NCBI RefSeq assembly: GCF_900233005.1 | Contig: NZ_LT960612.1 | Span: 1,736,001 to 1,800,000 of the forward strand | Direction of reading: 5' to 3' | Origin: Vibrio tapetis subsp. tapetis | GTDB taxonomy: Bacteria > Pseudomonadota > Gammaproteobacteria > Enterobacterales > Vibrionaceae | DNA: 64,000 bases | Shown: positions 27,124 through 34,582 of the stretch, in pieces | Numbering within the stretch: position 1 is the stretch's first letter | Layout: every line of letters starts with the position of its first letter | Notes under the pieces: generated by a model | Told to the model about the DNA's origin: nothing | The model's database searches: none | Seen by the model: the letters and a program-made list of their open reading frames with translations, nothing else | Program-made: the position numbers and the translations under genes

Positions 27124-27783
27124 CTATTTCACTTTTGGTTGTACGTATTCTTTTGACACATCGACAACTGCAACGTCGTTGAAGAAACTTCTGCCTAGCA
27201 GTACCGGATGATCCAAATGTGAGCGATCCGTTAACGTAAATGGTGTTTTTTCCTTCAGTTCACCAATTTGAACCCAACCTAATACCACCGGACGGCGATC
27301 AAACTCTTCGCTGCTTGCTTGCTTAATACGTACCCAGCGCTCGACAGGAACTTCAAGCACCTCACTTAACGTATCGTCATGGCCAATTTTAAATTTGACC
27401 CAATCTTTGCCATCGCGTTCAAAGGCTTCTAAATCGACCGCGCTAATCGATGAGGTGGTTGCTCCAGTATCAACTCGCGATTTAAAGCTCTTATCTAAGC
27501 CAGGGAAATAGACCCACTCGCGTTCACCTAAAATTAGTTTGCCATCGGCAGTCGTTAATAAAGCGGGTTTTGGTTTAACGACTGGTTTAGGTTTTTCTAC
27601 TTCGGGAGTGGGTTTTACTTCCGGCTCATCCACTTCTACTTTTGATTCAGGTGCCACTTCGGGCTCAGCCACTTCTACTTGCGATTCTGGTTTTTTGTTA
27701 TCTGTCGTCGTGGTATTTGTATTAGCACATGCGACTAGGCTTCCTGCCATCAACGCCACTAACAGTTTTTGTTTTGGTGTCAT
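27124..27783 (-). CDS. Retropepsin-like lipoprotein, 'ATP-dependent zinc protease' family (219 aa)
   Basis: A lipobox LVAC puts the lipidated Cys at residue 19. A Pro/Glu/Val-rich spacer with near-repeats (residues 35-73) leads to a PF05618-type domain, with the aspartic-protease-like motif RVDTGATTSSI (D105-T106-G107), RRPVVLGWVQIGELKEKTPF and HPVLLGRSFF. The family name is historical; related domains act as retropepsin-like peptidases, and no zinc or ATP motif is visible here. It is probably periplasmic, tethered to a membrane, and lies 12 bases downstream of the aminotransferase gene. Confidence 0.85.
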   Translation of the reverse strand: MTPKQKLLVALMAGSLVACANTNTTTTDNKKPESQVEVAEPEVAPESKVEVDEPEVKPTPEVEKPKPVVKPKPALLTTADGKLILGEREWVYFPGLDKSFKSRVDTGATTSSISAVDLEAFERDGKDWVKFKIGHDDTLSEVLEVPVERWVRIKQASSEEFDRRPVVLGWVQIGELKEKTPFTLTDRSHLDHPVLLGRSFFNDVAVVDVSKEYVQPKVK

Positions 27784-27795
27784 TTGCTGTCTCCG

Positions 27796-28980
27796 TTATT
27801 GGGCTACGGTATGAATTGCATTTGCCACGTATGGAATGTCCTTTTCAGACAAACCTGCGATGTTAATTCGGCCATCACCTACGCCATAAATGCCGTATTC
27901 CTCGCGTAATCTTGTCATTTGGTCACTGCTAAAGCCTAGCACAGTAAACATACCCTTATGGGATTTGATGAAATCAAAATATTGATTATTGTGAGTATTA
28001 TTAAACTCTTGGCAAAGATGACTACGTAGAGTAACAAGGCGCTGTTGCATTTGAGACAACTCCTGCTTCCAAATAGACGTTAACTCATCACTTTGCAGTA
28101 CCGTTTTAACCAACGCTGCACCGTGATCGGGCGGCATAGTGTATGTCGCTCTCGCTAACTGCAACAATTTGCCTTTCGCGTTTGTCGCTTCTTGGTTATT
28201 TTTTCCAATCACGATGGCTGCACCAGTGCGCTCACGATACAAACCAAAGTTTTTGGAACAAGAGGTTGTAATCAGCATCTCTTCAACGCTGTTAGCCATG
28301 TGACGTAAGCCTTGAGCGTCTTGTTCTAAACCATCGCCAAAACCTTGATACGCGATATCAACAAATGGAATAAAGCCCTGCTTTAACGAAAGCTCAGTAA
28401 CCGTCTTCCAAGTGGCAAAGTCAATATCAGCACCCGTAGGGTTATGGCAGCAACCATGAAGCAAGACCACATCTTTCGGCCCTGCCGTAGAGATATCCTC
28501 CAACATGCCTTGAAGATCGACTTGTTTGGTCTCAGGGCTAAAATAGCGATAATGACGAACTTTGAGTCCCGCCGCCTCCATTACAGGGCGATGGTTTACA
28601 TAACTTGGGTTACTTAACCAAACCGTGGTACCGGGCTGCGCGACGTTCATTAGATCCCCTAACATACGCAGCGCCCCACTGGCTCCTGGTGTTTGTATCG
28701 CCGCCACGCGAGACATGGCAGAGGTGCCTGAAAGTAGAAGATCAACCATAGACTGATTGAACTCTTCGCAACCGGCTAGGCCAACATAAGCTTTGGTTTT
28801 TTGAGTCTGAATAACTCGTTGATTGGCCAGCGCCACCGCTTCCATTATCGGTGTTTCACCTTGGTTATTACGGTATACGCCAATGCCAAGATCCACTTTT
28901 TCGTTACGTGGATCATTGCGATATGCCACAGACAAGGACAAGATTGGATCTTGCTGTGGTGCAGGAAGATGAGAAAGCAT
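27796..28980 (-). CDS. tyrB: Aromatic amino acid / aspartate aminotransferase
   Basis: The class I PLP-dependent aminotransferase of 394 residues shows KVDLGIGVYRNNQGETPIM, the substrate-site HGCCHNPTGADID, FVDIAYQGFGDGL and the PLP lysine in SCSKNFGLYRERTGA. The conserved start is MLSHLPAPQQDPIL at 28980; the frame runs 13 codons further but those residues are not family-like. It is next to nrdG as in other Vibrio. Choosing between TyrB and AspC substrate range is not possible by eye. Confidence 0.88.
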   Translation of the reverse strand: MLSHLPAPQQDPILSLSVAYRNDPRNEKVDLGIGVYRNNQGETPIMEAVALANQRVIQTQKTKAYVGLAGCEEFNQSMVDLLLSGTSAMSRVAAIQTPGASGALRMLGDLMNVAQPGTTVWLSNPSYVNHRPVMEAAGLKVRHYRYFSPETKQVDLQGMLEDISTAGPKDVVLLHGCCHNPTGADIDFATWKTVTELSLKQGFIPFVDIAYQGFGDGLEQDAQGLRHMANSVEEMLITTSCSKNFGLYRERTGAAIVIGKNNQEATNAKGKLLQLARATYTMPPDHGAALVKTVLQSDELTSIWKQELSQMQQRLVTLRSHLCQEFNNTHNNQYFDFIKSHKGMFTVLGFSSDQMTRLREEYGIYGVGDGRINIAGLSEKDIPYVANAIHTVAQ

Positions 28981-29071
28981 GAAAGTCACAACCCTTTGAA
29001 ATTCAATAATGAAGTTCAAATTAACACTGTCGTTGCAAAATTCGAAGGGATTTTTATCTGTTCTACGACTT

Positions 29072-29539
29072 TTAGAGCTTAAACGTGTGGATTACTTGAT
29101 TCGAGCTTCCTCGCCAGTCTAGGCTAGGGTCTGCGAGATCACGTTCAAATTTTCCATCCACCAGCGTATCGATAAGGTCAACGATTTGTTTCTGTACTTG
29201 ATCTAACTCAGAAAGTAGATACCCAGTCCATAGCCAGATGTCTTTACCTACGCACTCTCGGCGAACACGCTTTACCAATTTCAAGATGCCAGTGACATTA
29301 TCTGGATGCAAAGGATCGCCACCAGAAAGCGATAAACCACGTTTGGGGATTCGAGTATCGTTGAGATCGGCGATGATTTGATCTTCTAACTGTTGTGTAA
29401 ACTCATGGCCTGAACAAACAGACCATGACGCTTTATTATAGCATCCTCGGCATTGGTGAACGCAGCCCGAAACAAACAGCGTGCTGCGTGTTCCCGGCCC
29501 GTTAACAACATCAATAGGATGATATGTAAGATAATTCAT
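29072..29539 (-). CDS. nrdG: Anaerobic ribonucleotide reductase activating protein
   Basis: The 155-residue radical SAM enzyme has the cluster motif SGCVHQCRGCYN (C26, C30, C33), the early VVNGPGTRSTLFVSGC and GLSLSGGDPLHPDN, matching NrdG. It generates the glycyl radical on NrdD. Its ATG overlaps the nrdD stop (TAATG), so translation is coupled. Confidence 0.96.
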   Translation of the reverse strand: MNYLTYHPIDVVNGPGTRSTLFVSGCVHQCRGCYNKASWSVCSGHEFTQQLEDQIIADLNDTRIPKRGLSLSGGDPLHPDNVTGILKLVKRVRRECVGKDIWLWTGYLLSELDQVQKQIVDLIDTLVDGKFERDLADPSLDWRGSSNQVIHTFKL

Positions 29540-31662
29540 TAAAGGTGTTTCACTCGACGAATCACTTCTTCTTGTTTACCAAAGTTAAATGGGCGCGCGT
29601 CGGGGCTGCCTAAGTAGCCACAAACTCGTCGAGTTACTGAAACTTTCGTTGAGTCATGGTTACCACATTTCGGACAAGTAAAACCTTTGCTTGTACACTC
29701 GAATTCACCGTTATAACCACACTCGTAGCATTCATCTATTGGCGTATTCGTTCCGTAATAAGGAACGTGAGCGTAGCTGTAATCCCACACATTTTCTAAC
29801 GCTTCGATGTTGCGCTGCATGTTTGGAAACTCACCGTAGCAAATGAAGCCACCGGTTGAAATTTCAGGATACGGTTTTTCGAAATCAATTTTATCGTATG
29901 GGTTCACTTTCTTTTGTACATCAAGATGGAAACTGTTTGTGTAGTAACCTTTGTCGGTCACACCTTCAATCACACCAAATTCTTTTGCATCAACACGGCA
30001 GAAGCGGCTGCACAAGTTTTCGCTTGGTGTGCCATATAAACTGAAGCCGTAGCCCGTTTCTTCAGTCCATGCATCAATGTTCTTCTTAAGATACGTAACT
30101 ATGTCTAACCCTTTTTGGCGCAAAGCTCCGTCGTCGTATACGTGTTTCTCTTTGCCATAAAGCGCGGTAACCATTTCGTGAATACCAATGTAACCCAATG
30201 AAATTGATGCTCGACCGTTTTTAAAAATTTCCGCGACCGAGTCTTCAGCGTTCAAACGAACACCACACGCACCTTCCATATAAAGAATCGGCGCGACACG
30301 AGCTTTAACGTTTTCTAGGCGAGAAATTCTGGTTTCTAGCGCACGACGAGCAATGATCAGTTTTTCATCGAGCAGTGCATAAAACGCCTTCTCATCGCCT
30401 TTCGCTTGAATCGCAATACGCGGTAAGTTCAAACTCACGACACCGAGGTTGTTACGACCTTCATGAATTAGCTCACCATTTTCTTCGTAAGTACCCAGGA
30501 AACTACGACAGCCCATTGGAGTTTTAAATGAACCTGTAATCTCTACAACCTTGTCATAGTTCAAGATGTCAGGATACATACGCTTAGACGCACACTCTAA
30601 CGCTAACTGCTTAATGTCGTAGCTAGGATCACTTTTACGATGATTTAGGCCATCTTTAATAGCGAACACCAATTTAGGGAAAACCGCCGTTTTACGATTT
30701 TTCCCCAAACCTGCGATACGGTTTTTCAAAATAGATTGTTGAATAAGACGCGAGCCCCAACTGGTCCCTAATCCAAAACCAAACGTGACAAATGGTGTTT
30801 GACCATTCGCGGTATGAAGGGTATTTACCTCATACTCTAGGGATTGGAATGCGTCGTAGCATTCTTTCTCTGTACGAGACATAGCAAACGCTTCAGGATC
30901 GTGAATATCCCACTCACGCGCCACTTTAAGATGCTTTTCGTAACTGGTTAAAACGTAAGGCTCTAACACTTCATCAATACGGTTGATGGTAGTACCACCG
31001 TATATATGGCTGGCAACTTGCGCGATGATCTGCGCCGTAACGGCGGTCGCCGTAGAAATTGACTTAGGCGTATCAATTTCTGCATTACCCATTTTAAACC
31101 CATGAGTCAGCATGCCTTTTAGGTCGATAAGCATACAGTTAAACATTGGAAAGAACGGTGCGTAGTCGAGATCATGATAGTGAATATCGCCGTTATCATG
31201 AGCTTGAACAATGTCACGTGGCAAAATGTGAGTTTTTGCATAATGTTTAGCCACGATCCCTGCGAGTAGATCTCGTTGAGTAGGGATTACCTTTCCGTCT
31301 TTATTCGCGTTTTCGTTAAGTAGATCGGCATTACTTTGTTCAATCAAGCCTTGAATTTCTTGGTTTAGTGCGCTTTTCTTCTCGCGAGCCATATCGCGGT
31401 CATGACGGTACTCAATATACGAACGAGCAAGTGCTTTGTAGTCACCTTGCATCAGTTCATTTTCTACCATGGTTTGGATTTCTTGAATGTCGACTTGCTT
31501 GCAATCACGAACCTTGTCCTGAACCGCAATAGCAACCTGAGCCGCGTATTCGGCTACCGTACTATCTACGTGTTCCGCAGCGCTTTCTACAGCGGCAACA
31601 ATACGCGCTCTTTCGAACGGAGCTTGAGAACCATCCCTTTTGATTACAACAGTATTGACCAT
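29539..31662 (-). CDS. nrdD: Anaerobic ribonucleoside-triphosphate reductase
   Basis: Class III reductase of 707 residues. The ATG at 31662 follows GAGG and begins MVNTVVIKRDGSQAPFERAR, the start of the N-terminal ATP-cone; the frame's extra 11 codons are not needed. Near the C-terminus are the zinc-binding cysteines (ECYECGYNGEFEC, CPKCGNH) and the glycyl radical loop RRVCGYLGSPDARPFNFGKQ. It makes dNTPs without oxygen. FNR- and NrdR-like sites lie upstream (31692-31784). Confidence 0.97.
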   Translation of the reverse strand: MVNTVVIKRDGSQAPFERARIVAAVESAAEHVDSTVAEYAAQVAIAVQDKVRDCKQVDIQEIQTMVENELMQGDYKALARSYIEYRHDRDMAREKKSALNQEIQGLIEQSNADLLNENANKDGKVIPTQRDLLAGIVAKHYAKTHILPRDIVQAHDNGDIHYHDLDYAPFFPMFNCMLIDLKGMLTHGFKMGNAEIDTPKSISTATAVTAQIIAQVASHIYGGTTINRIDEVLEPYVLTSYEKHLKVAREWDIHDPEAFAMSRTEKECYDAFQSLEYEVNTLHTANGQTPFVTFGFGLGTSWGSRLIQQSILKNRIAGLGKNRKTAVFPKLVFAIKDGLNHRKSDPSYDIKQLALECASKRMYPDILNYDKVVEITGSFKTPMGCRSFLGTYEENGELIHEGRNNLGVVSLNLPRIAIQAKGDEKAFYALLDEKLIIARRALETRISRLENVKARVAPILYMEGACGVRLNAEDSVAEIFKNGRASISLGYIGIHEMVTALYGKEKHVYDDGALRQKGLDIVTYLKKNIDAWTEETGYGFSLYGTPSENLCSRFCRVDAKEFGVIEGVTDKGYYTNSFHLDVQKKVNPYDKIDFEKPYPEISTGGFICYGEFPNMQRNIEALENVWDYSYAHVPYYGTNTPIDECYECGYNGEFECTSKGFTCPKCGNHDSTKVSVTRRVCGYLGSPDARPFNFGKQEEVIRRVKHL

Positions 31663-31691
31663 TTTTTCCTCACCCTCAGTAGTAAAGGTTT

Positions 31692-31707
31692 TCACCCTAT
31701 ATTGTGT
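31692..31707 (-). promoter_or_regulatory. NrdR-like box 1 upstream of nrdD
   Basis: TCACCCTATATTGTGT matches 13 of 16 positions of the NrdR consensus ACACWATATATWGTGT. Its centre is 31 bp from box 2, three helical turns, as in known NrdR pairs. Confidence 0.6.
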
Positions 31708-31722
31708 ACATATAACGAACAG

Positions 31723-31738
31723 GCACTATATGTTGTGG
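31723..31738 (-). promoter_or_regulatory. NrdR-like box 2 upstream of nrdD
   Basis: GCACTATATGTTGTGG matches 13 of 16 positions of the NrdR consensus. It overlaps the transcription start inferred from the -10 element at 31742-31747, so bound NrdR would block the promoter. Confidence 0.6.
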
Positions 31739-31741
31739 CGT

Positions 31742-31747
31742 ATTAAA
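31742..31747 (-). promoter_or_regulatory. Candidate -10 element of nrdD
   Basis: TTTAAT on the minus strand is placed so that the start point would be about 31736. The FNR box is then centred near -41.5, the classic class II activator position. Confidence 0.45.
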
Positions 31748-31770
31748 CCAAAAACACACTAGAATTGGTA

Positions 31771-31784
31771 TTGATGTAGATCAA
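31771..31784. promoter_or_regulatory. Perfect FNR box
   Basis: TTGATGTAGATCAA is an exact match to the FNR consensus TTGATnnnnATCAA. It sits 109 bases upstream of the nrdD start, consistent with anaerobic induction of nrdDG. Confidence 0.8.
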
Positions 31785-31802
31785 TAAATACCGAGGAGCG
31801 AT

Positions 31803-31837
31803 TAAGATCAAGTCGATCTTAGTGGGGTTGATCCCAC
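31803..31837. repeat. Two adjacent palindromes between nrdD and the nuclease-fold gene
   Basis: TAAGATC-aagtc-GATCTTA (31803-31821) and GTGGG-gttgat-CCCAC (31822-31837) lie side by side. They could be operators or a 5'-UTR stem for the plus-strand gene; no T-run follows, so they are not terminators. Confidence 0.4.
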
Positions 31838-31944
31838 ATTTGGATGACACAATGAAAACCCGAATTTTATTCAAGATTTTGTGTTCTTATGTGGGTATGC
31901 TTGCGCATAATCTGGGGATAAGAATGTGACTAAAGAGAGAATTG

Positions 31945-32820
31945 ATGCGCCTACTACTTCTGATAATACTTGCCACGATGTCGACGCCCCTTATCGCGTC
32001 TCCGCTCACGTTTACTACATGGAACATTGAGTGGTTATCCACACAGCCAAACTCGAAGTTCAAAGCGAGCATAAGAAGCGAACAAGATTATCAATTATTG
32101 GCACATTATTTCGAACAAATATCACCGAATATATTGGCATTTCAAGAAGTGAATGATATTGCGGCGCTAGAAAAAATAATGGGTGACGAACACTACAATA
32201 TCATTTTTTCAGAGCGCGCTATCAACCCCAAAAGACAGTTCGATGGGATTAATCAATTTACCGGTTTCGCGATTGATAAACGGCTTACCTTTAAGAATCA
32301 AACAGATTTAGATCTACTGCCATCTTCAACCAGTAAGCTTCGTTTAGCGACTTACGTTATTGTACAAACCGAAAACGATAAACCCTTGCACCTACTCTCT
32401 CTTCATTTGAAAGCAGGATGCAATGGTGCTAAGAAAAATTCTCACGCATGTACCATCATTAACAAACAAGCTAAAAACCTAAACGCTTGGCTTAATGAAA
32501 GAGTCTCCAAGGATGAGTCATTTATTATAGGCGGTGATTTTAATCATGACTTGTCTTATCCGAATGATTGGCTTTGGCAAGTGCTCTCTAAAGGAGTGAG
32601 CGATAACATAAAACTGGTGACTGACACAACAAAGGCCAACTGCGTTGTTAAATCAAAAAGGAGTCGCACTCAAACTCATCAGTATCGCCATCTTATCGAC
32701 CATATCATTGTTAGTGCCGACCTTAAACCACGCGATACGATGCAAACGGTTTACAGCAAACAGCACGTGCTAACAGGACAACTCAGTGATCATTGTCCTA
32801 TCAGCGCGCGTATTCATTAA
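31945..32820 (+). CDS. Exported endonuclease/exonuclease/phosphatase-fold protein (291 aa)
   Basis: A signal peptide (MRLLLLIILATMSTPLIAS) precedes an EEP-fold domain with TTWNIEWLS, the metal-binding Glu in LAFQEVND, LHLLSLHLKAGC, GGDFNHD and the catalytic SDHCPISARI near the C-terminus. The ATG at 31945 is preferred over the TTG just before it, because AGAGAG lies upstream. An exported member could be a DNase or phosphodiesterase. Cysteines in LKAGCNGAKKNSHAC may form a disulfide, typical of secreted nucleases. The substrate is not decided by the sequence. Confidence 0.88.
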   Translation: MRLLLLIILATMSTPLIASPLTFTTWNIEWLSTQPNSKFKASIRSEQDYQLLAHYFEQISPNILAFQEVNDIAALEKIMGDEHYNIIFSERAINPKRQFDGINQFTGFAIDKRLTFKNQTDLDLLPSSTSKLRLATYVIVQTENDKPLHLLSLHLKAGCNGAKKNSHACTIINKQAKNLNAWLNERVSKDESFIIGGDFNHDLSYPNDWLWQVLSKGVSDNIKLVTDTTKANCVVKSKRSRTQTHQYRHLIDHIIVSADLKPRDTMQTVYSKQHVLTGQLSDHCPISARIH

Positions 32821-32845
32821 CCCGATGGATACGGCATGTGGGTGA

Positions 32846-34294
32846 TTAGTTGGTTTTTGGGATCTGGGCAAGTGCTACGGGATAACCTCTAAGCCGAGCT
32901 AAGTCCTCTGCTTTTTTCTCAACTTGTTTCGCAGCCAAGCTAAGCGTTATTTTGTATTCCATTGGCAACACGTCTTGCTTGATAATCAATCCATTGTTTA
33001 CCATATGGTCAACAATTTTGTTCGAGGCATCCAACGCTGAAGAGCCTTTCACCACTTCCATCCTCGCATAGCTCTCACCAGAAAACGAAACATCTGCCGC
33101 CCTTAGCGTGACATTGTCACCTGGTATCTGCTGGGCACCAAATAAGGGCTTGCCTTCACCAAGTGCTTGTGCAAAGTCAGGAATGAACTGTGCCATGTGC
33201 TCTATCGCGTTGTTGGTTCTTAATTCAAACTCAGCCGTTGTCCATCCCTGCTTAACCTTCCTATGGAGAAGACTCGGAAGCTCGGGTTGAGAACTGTGAG
33301 TCGAAGAGGAGACCAAACCATCACGGAACAAAGTAATATCTTCCGTCATACCATGTAATTGAAAGGTACCGTTTGGGTAAGGTGTGAGTTGCGCCATCCC
33401 TTGAGGTGTCCCTCTAGGACCATGGAAAATGACTTCAGGCCACTCTTGATTGCACTCAGCCCATTGCGTTACGTACGCCGCTTTAAACTCCACCAGCCGC
33501 TGTCTCGGAGCTTGAGCCCAATCGTCAACCACACCCGTTTCAAAGCCACACGCGTTGATCAAGTAGTCGAAGTGGCTTTCAGCTTGCTGCCCATTCGCTT
33601 GAGAAAACTTAATGCGCCACTCGGCGCCGATTTTTTCAATCTCATTGACGGCCGTGTTGAGGTGAAGTTGACAATTACTGAGTTGCTCAAGTGCAAGGTT
33701 CGCACTGGCCGACAACCTAAAAACACTCCATCCATATTCCTGTACCGCCACAACCGGATACTTAAGCTTCTCAAGGTTGGCATGTTGAGAAAAAGGGATC
33801 ATCCAGTCATCAAAAGACTCGGGGTTAGCCGGTTGTATCTTTTTCTGCAGCGCTAACAATTGCTCTTTAGTGTATAGGCGATAATAATTGCTCGGATCCC
33901 CAAGAACTTCATTACTGTCATCCTGATCGACCAAAGTTTGATAAGACGCCTTAACCACTTTTAAGCGAGGTATTATTGCGTCGGCTTCACCAGGATCACT
34001 TTTAGGTACCGCTATAACCGTCGGTCGAATGTTCAGCGTGTGCTTAAACAGCTTTACCGTATCTATCGATTGTCGCAGTAATGTAAGACACTGTTGTTCA
34101 GAGATCTCGCGATACAAATTACCGCCCGCATGCAAATGGCAAATTGGCGGGCCACTCACCAAACTCGTGTTTCGTTCGAATACCGTTACATTAAGGCCCA
34201 TCTCGGCCAATGTAAGTGCGGCTGTTGCGCCAGAAATACCACCGCCAACAACCGCGATTTCTATTGGTTTTATTTGATCACTTACCGTAGTCAT
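32846..34294 (-). CDS. FAD-dependent oxidoreductase (482 aa)
   Basis: The protein opens with a dinucleotide-binding fold, IEIAVVGGGISGATAALTLA, then an acidic ribose-binding end at VTVFERN. A later INACGFETG completes the DAO-like FAD pattern. The ATG at 34294 (MTTVSDQIKPI) is chosen because it begins just before the fold. It is annotated in Vibrio only as an NAD(P)/FAD-dependent oxidoreductase as far as I can recall, and the substrate is unknown. It converges on the EEP-fold gene. Confidence 0.82.
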   Translation of the reverse strand: MTTVSDQIKPIEIAVVGGGISGATAALTLAEMGLNVTVFERNTSLVSGPPICHLHAGGNLYREISEQQCLTLLRQSIDTVKLFKHTLNIRPTVIAVPKSDPGEADAIIPRLKVVKASYQTLVDQDDSNEVLGDPSNYYRLYTKEQLLALQKKIQPANPESFDDWMIPFSQHANLEKLKYPVVAVQEYGWSVFRLSASANLALEQLSNCQLHLNTAVNEIEKIGAEWRIKFSQANGQQAESHFDYLINACGFETGVVDDWAQAPRQRLVEFKAAYVTQWAECNQEWPEVIFHGPRGTPQGMAQLTPYPNGTFQLHGMTEDITLFRDGLVSSSTHSSQPELPSLLHRKVKQGWTTAEFELRTNNAIEHMAQFIPDFAQALGEGKPLFGAQQIPGDNVTLRAADVSFSGESYARMEVVKGSSALDASNKIVDHMVNNGLIIKQDVLPMEYKITLSLAAKQVEKKAEDLARLRGYPVALAQIPKTN

Positions 34295-34388
34295 AATTGC
34301 TCTAATCAATTTTGATGCTCAAGCATTTTACTGTCTTATTTGTCTGATTAAAATCGCATTTTTATTGTGTCTTTAATATTTATAATTT

Positions 34389-34574
34389 TCACAAAATAAT
34401 ATCAAAAAACACTTGACGCATTGCTGAAAAAACCAATTTTTTACTGCGTGTGAATAACCCAATTGCCATAACATCCGCCCTATCGGGCTTGTAAGCCTGT
34501 CCAGCGTTTTTTTGAAAAAAGTTATCCAAATATTTATCCACCGTTTTTGTGGATAACTCGCAAAAGATATTCAC
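34389..34574 (-). CDS. Possible 61-aa small protein, distantly DUF1107-like
   Basis: A GTG-started frame begins eight bases after the ybbP stop and reads VNIFCELSTKTVDKYLDNFF, ending RQVFFDIIL. The positions of IF, V-KY, F and KL-S-M-V-I match E. coli YtfK (DUF1107) by eye, but overall similarity is low. There is no clear ribosome binding site, so expression would depend on coupling to ybbP. The first 18 codons contain three DnaA-box-like sequences. The reading frame may therefore be a by-product of a regulatory site. Confidence 0.35.
   Translation of the reverse strand: MNIFCELSTKTVDKYLDNFFQKNAGQAYKPDRADVMAIGLFTRSKKLVFSAMRQVFFDIIL
34522..34556. promoter_or_regulatory. Cluster of three DnaA-box-like sequences
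   Basis: TTATCCAAA (34522-34530), TTATCCACC (34534-34542) and TGTGGATAA (34548-34556, a perfect TTATCCACA box on the minus strand) fall within 35 bp. The last two form an inverted repeat around CGTTTTT. No replication gene is adjacent, so a titration or regulatory site is more likely than an origin. Confidence 0.45.
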
Positions 34575-34582
34575 AATAGAGC

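Noticed and set aside
34522..34556. Replication origin
   Set aside because: Only three boxes, no adjacent initiator gene and no obvious AT-rich unwinding region with repeated 12-mers. Vibrio chromosome II origins use RctB sites, which I did not see.
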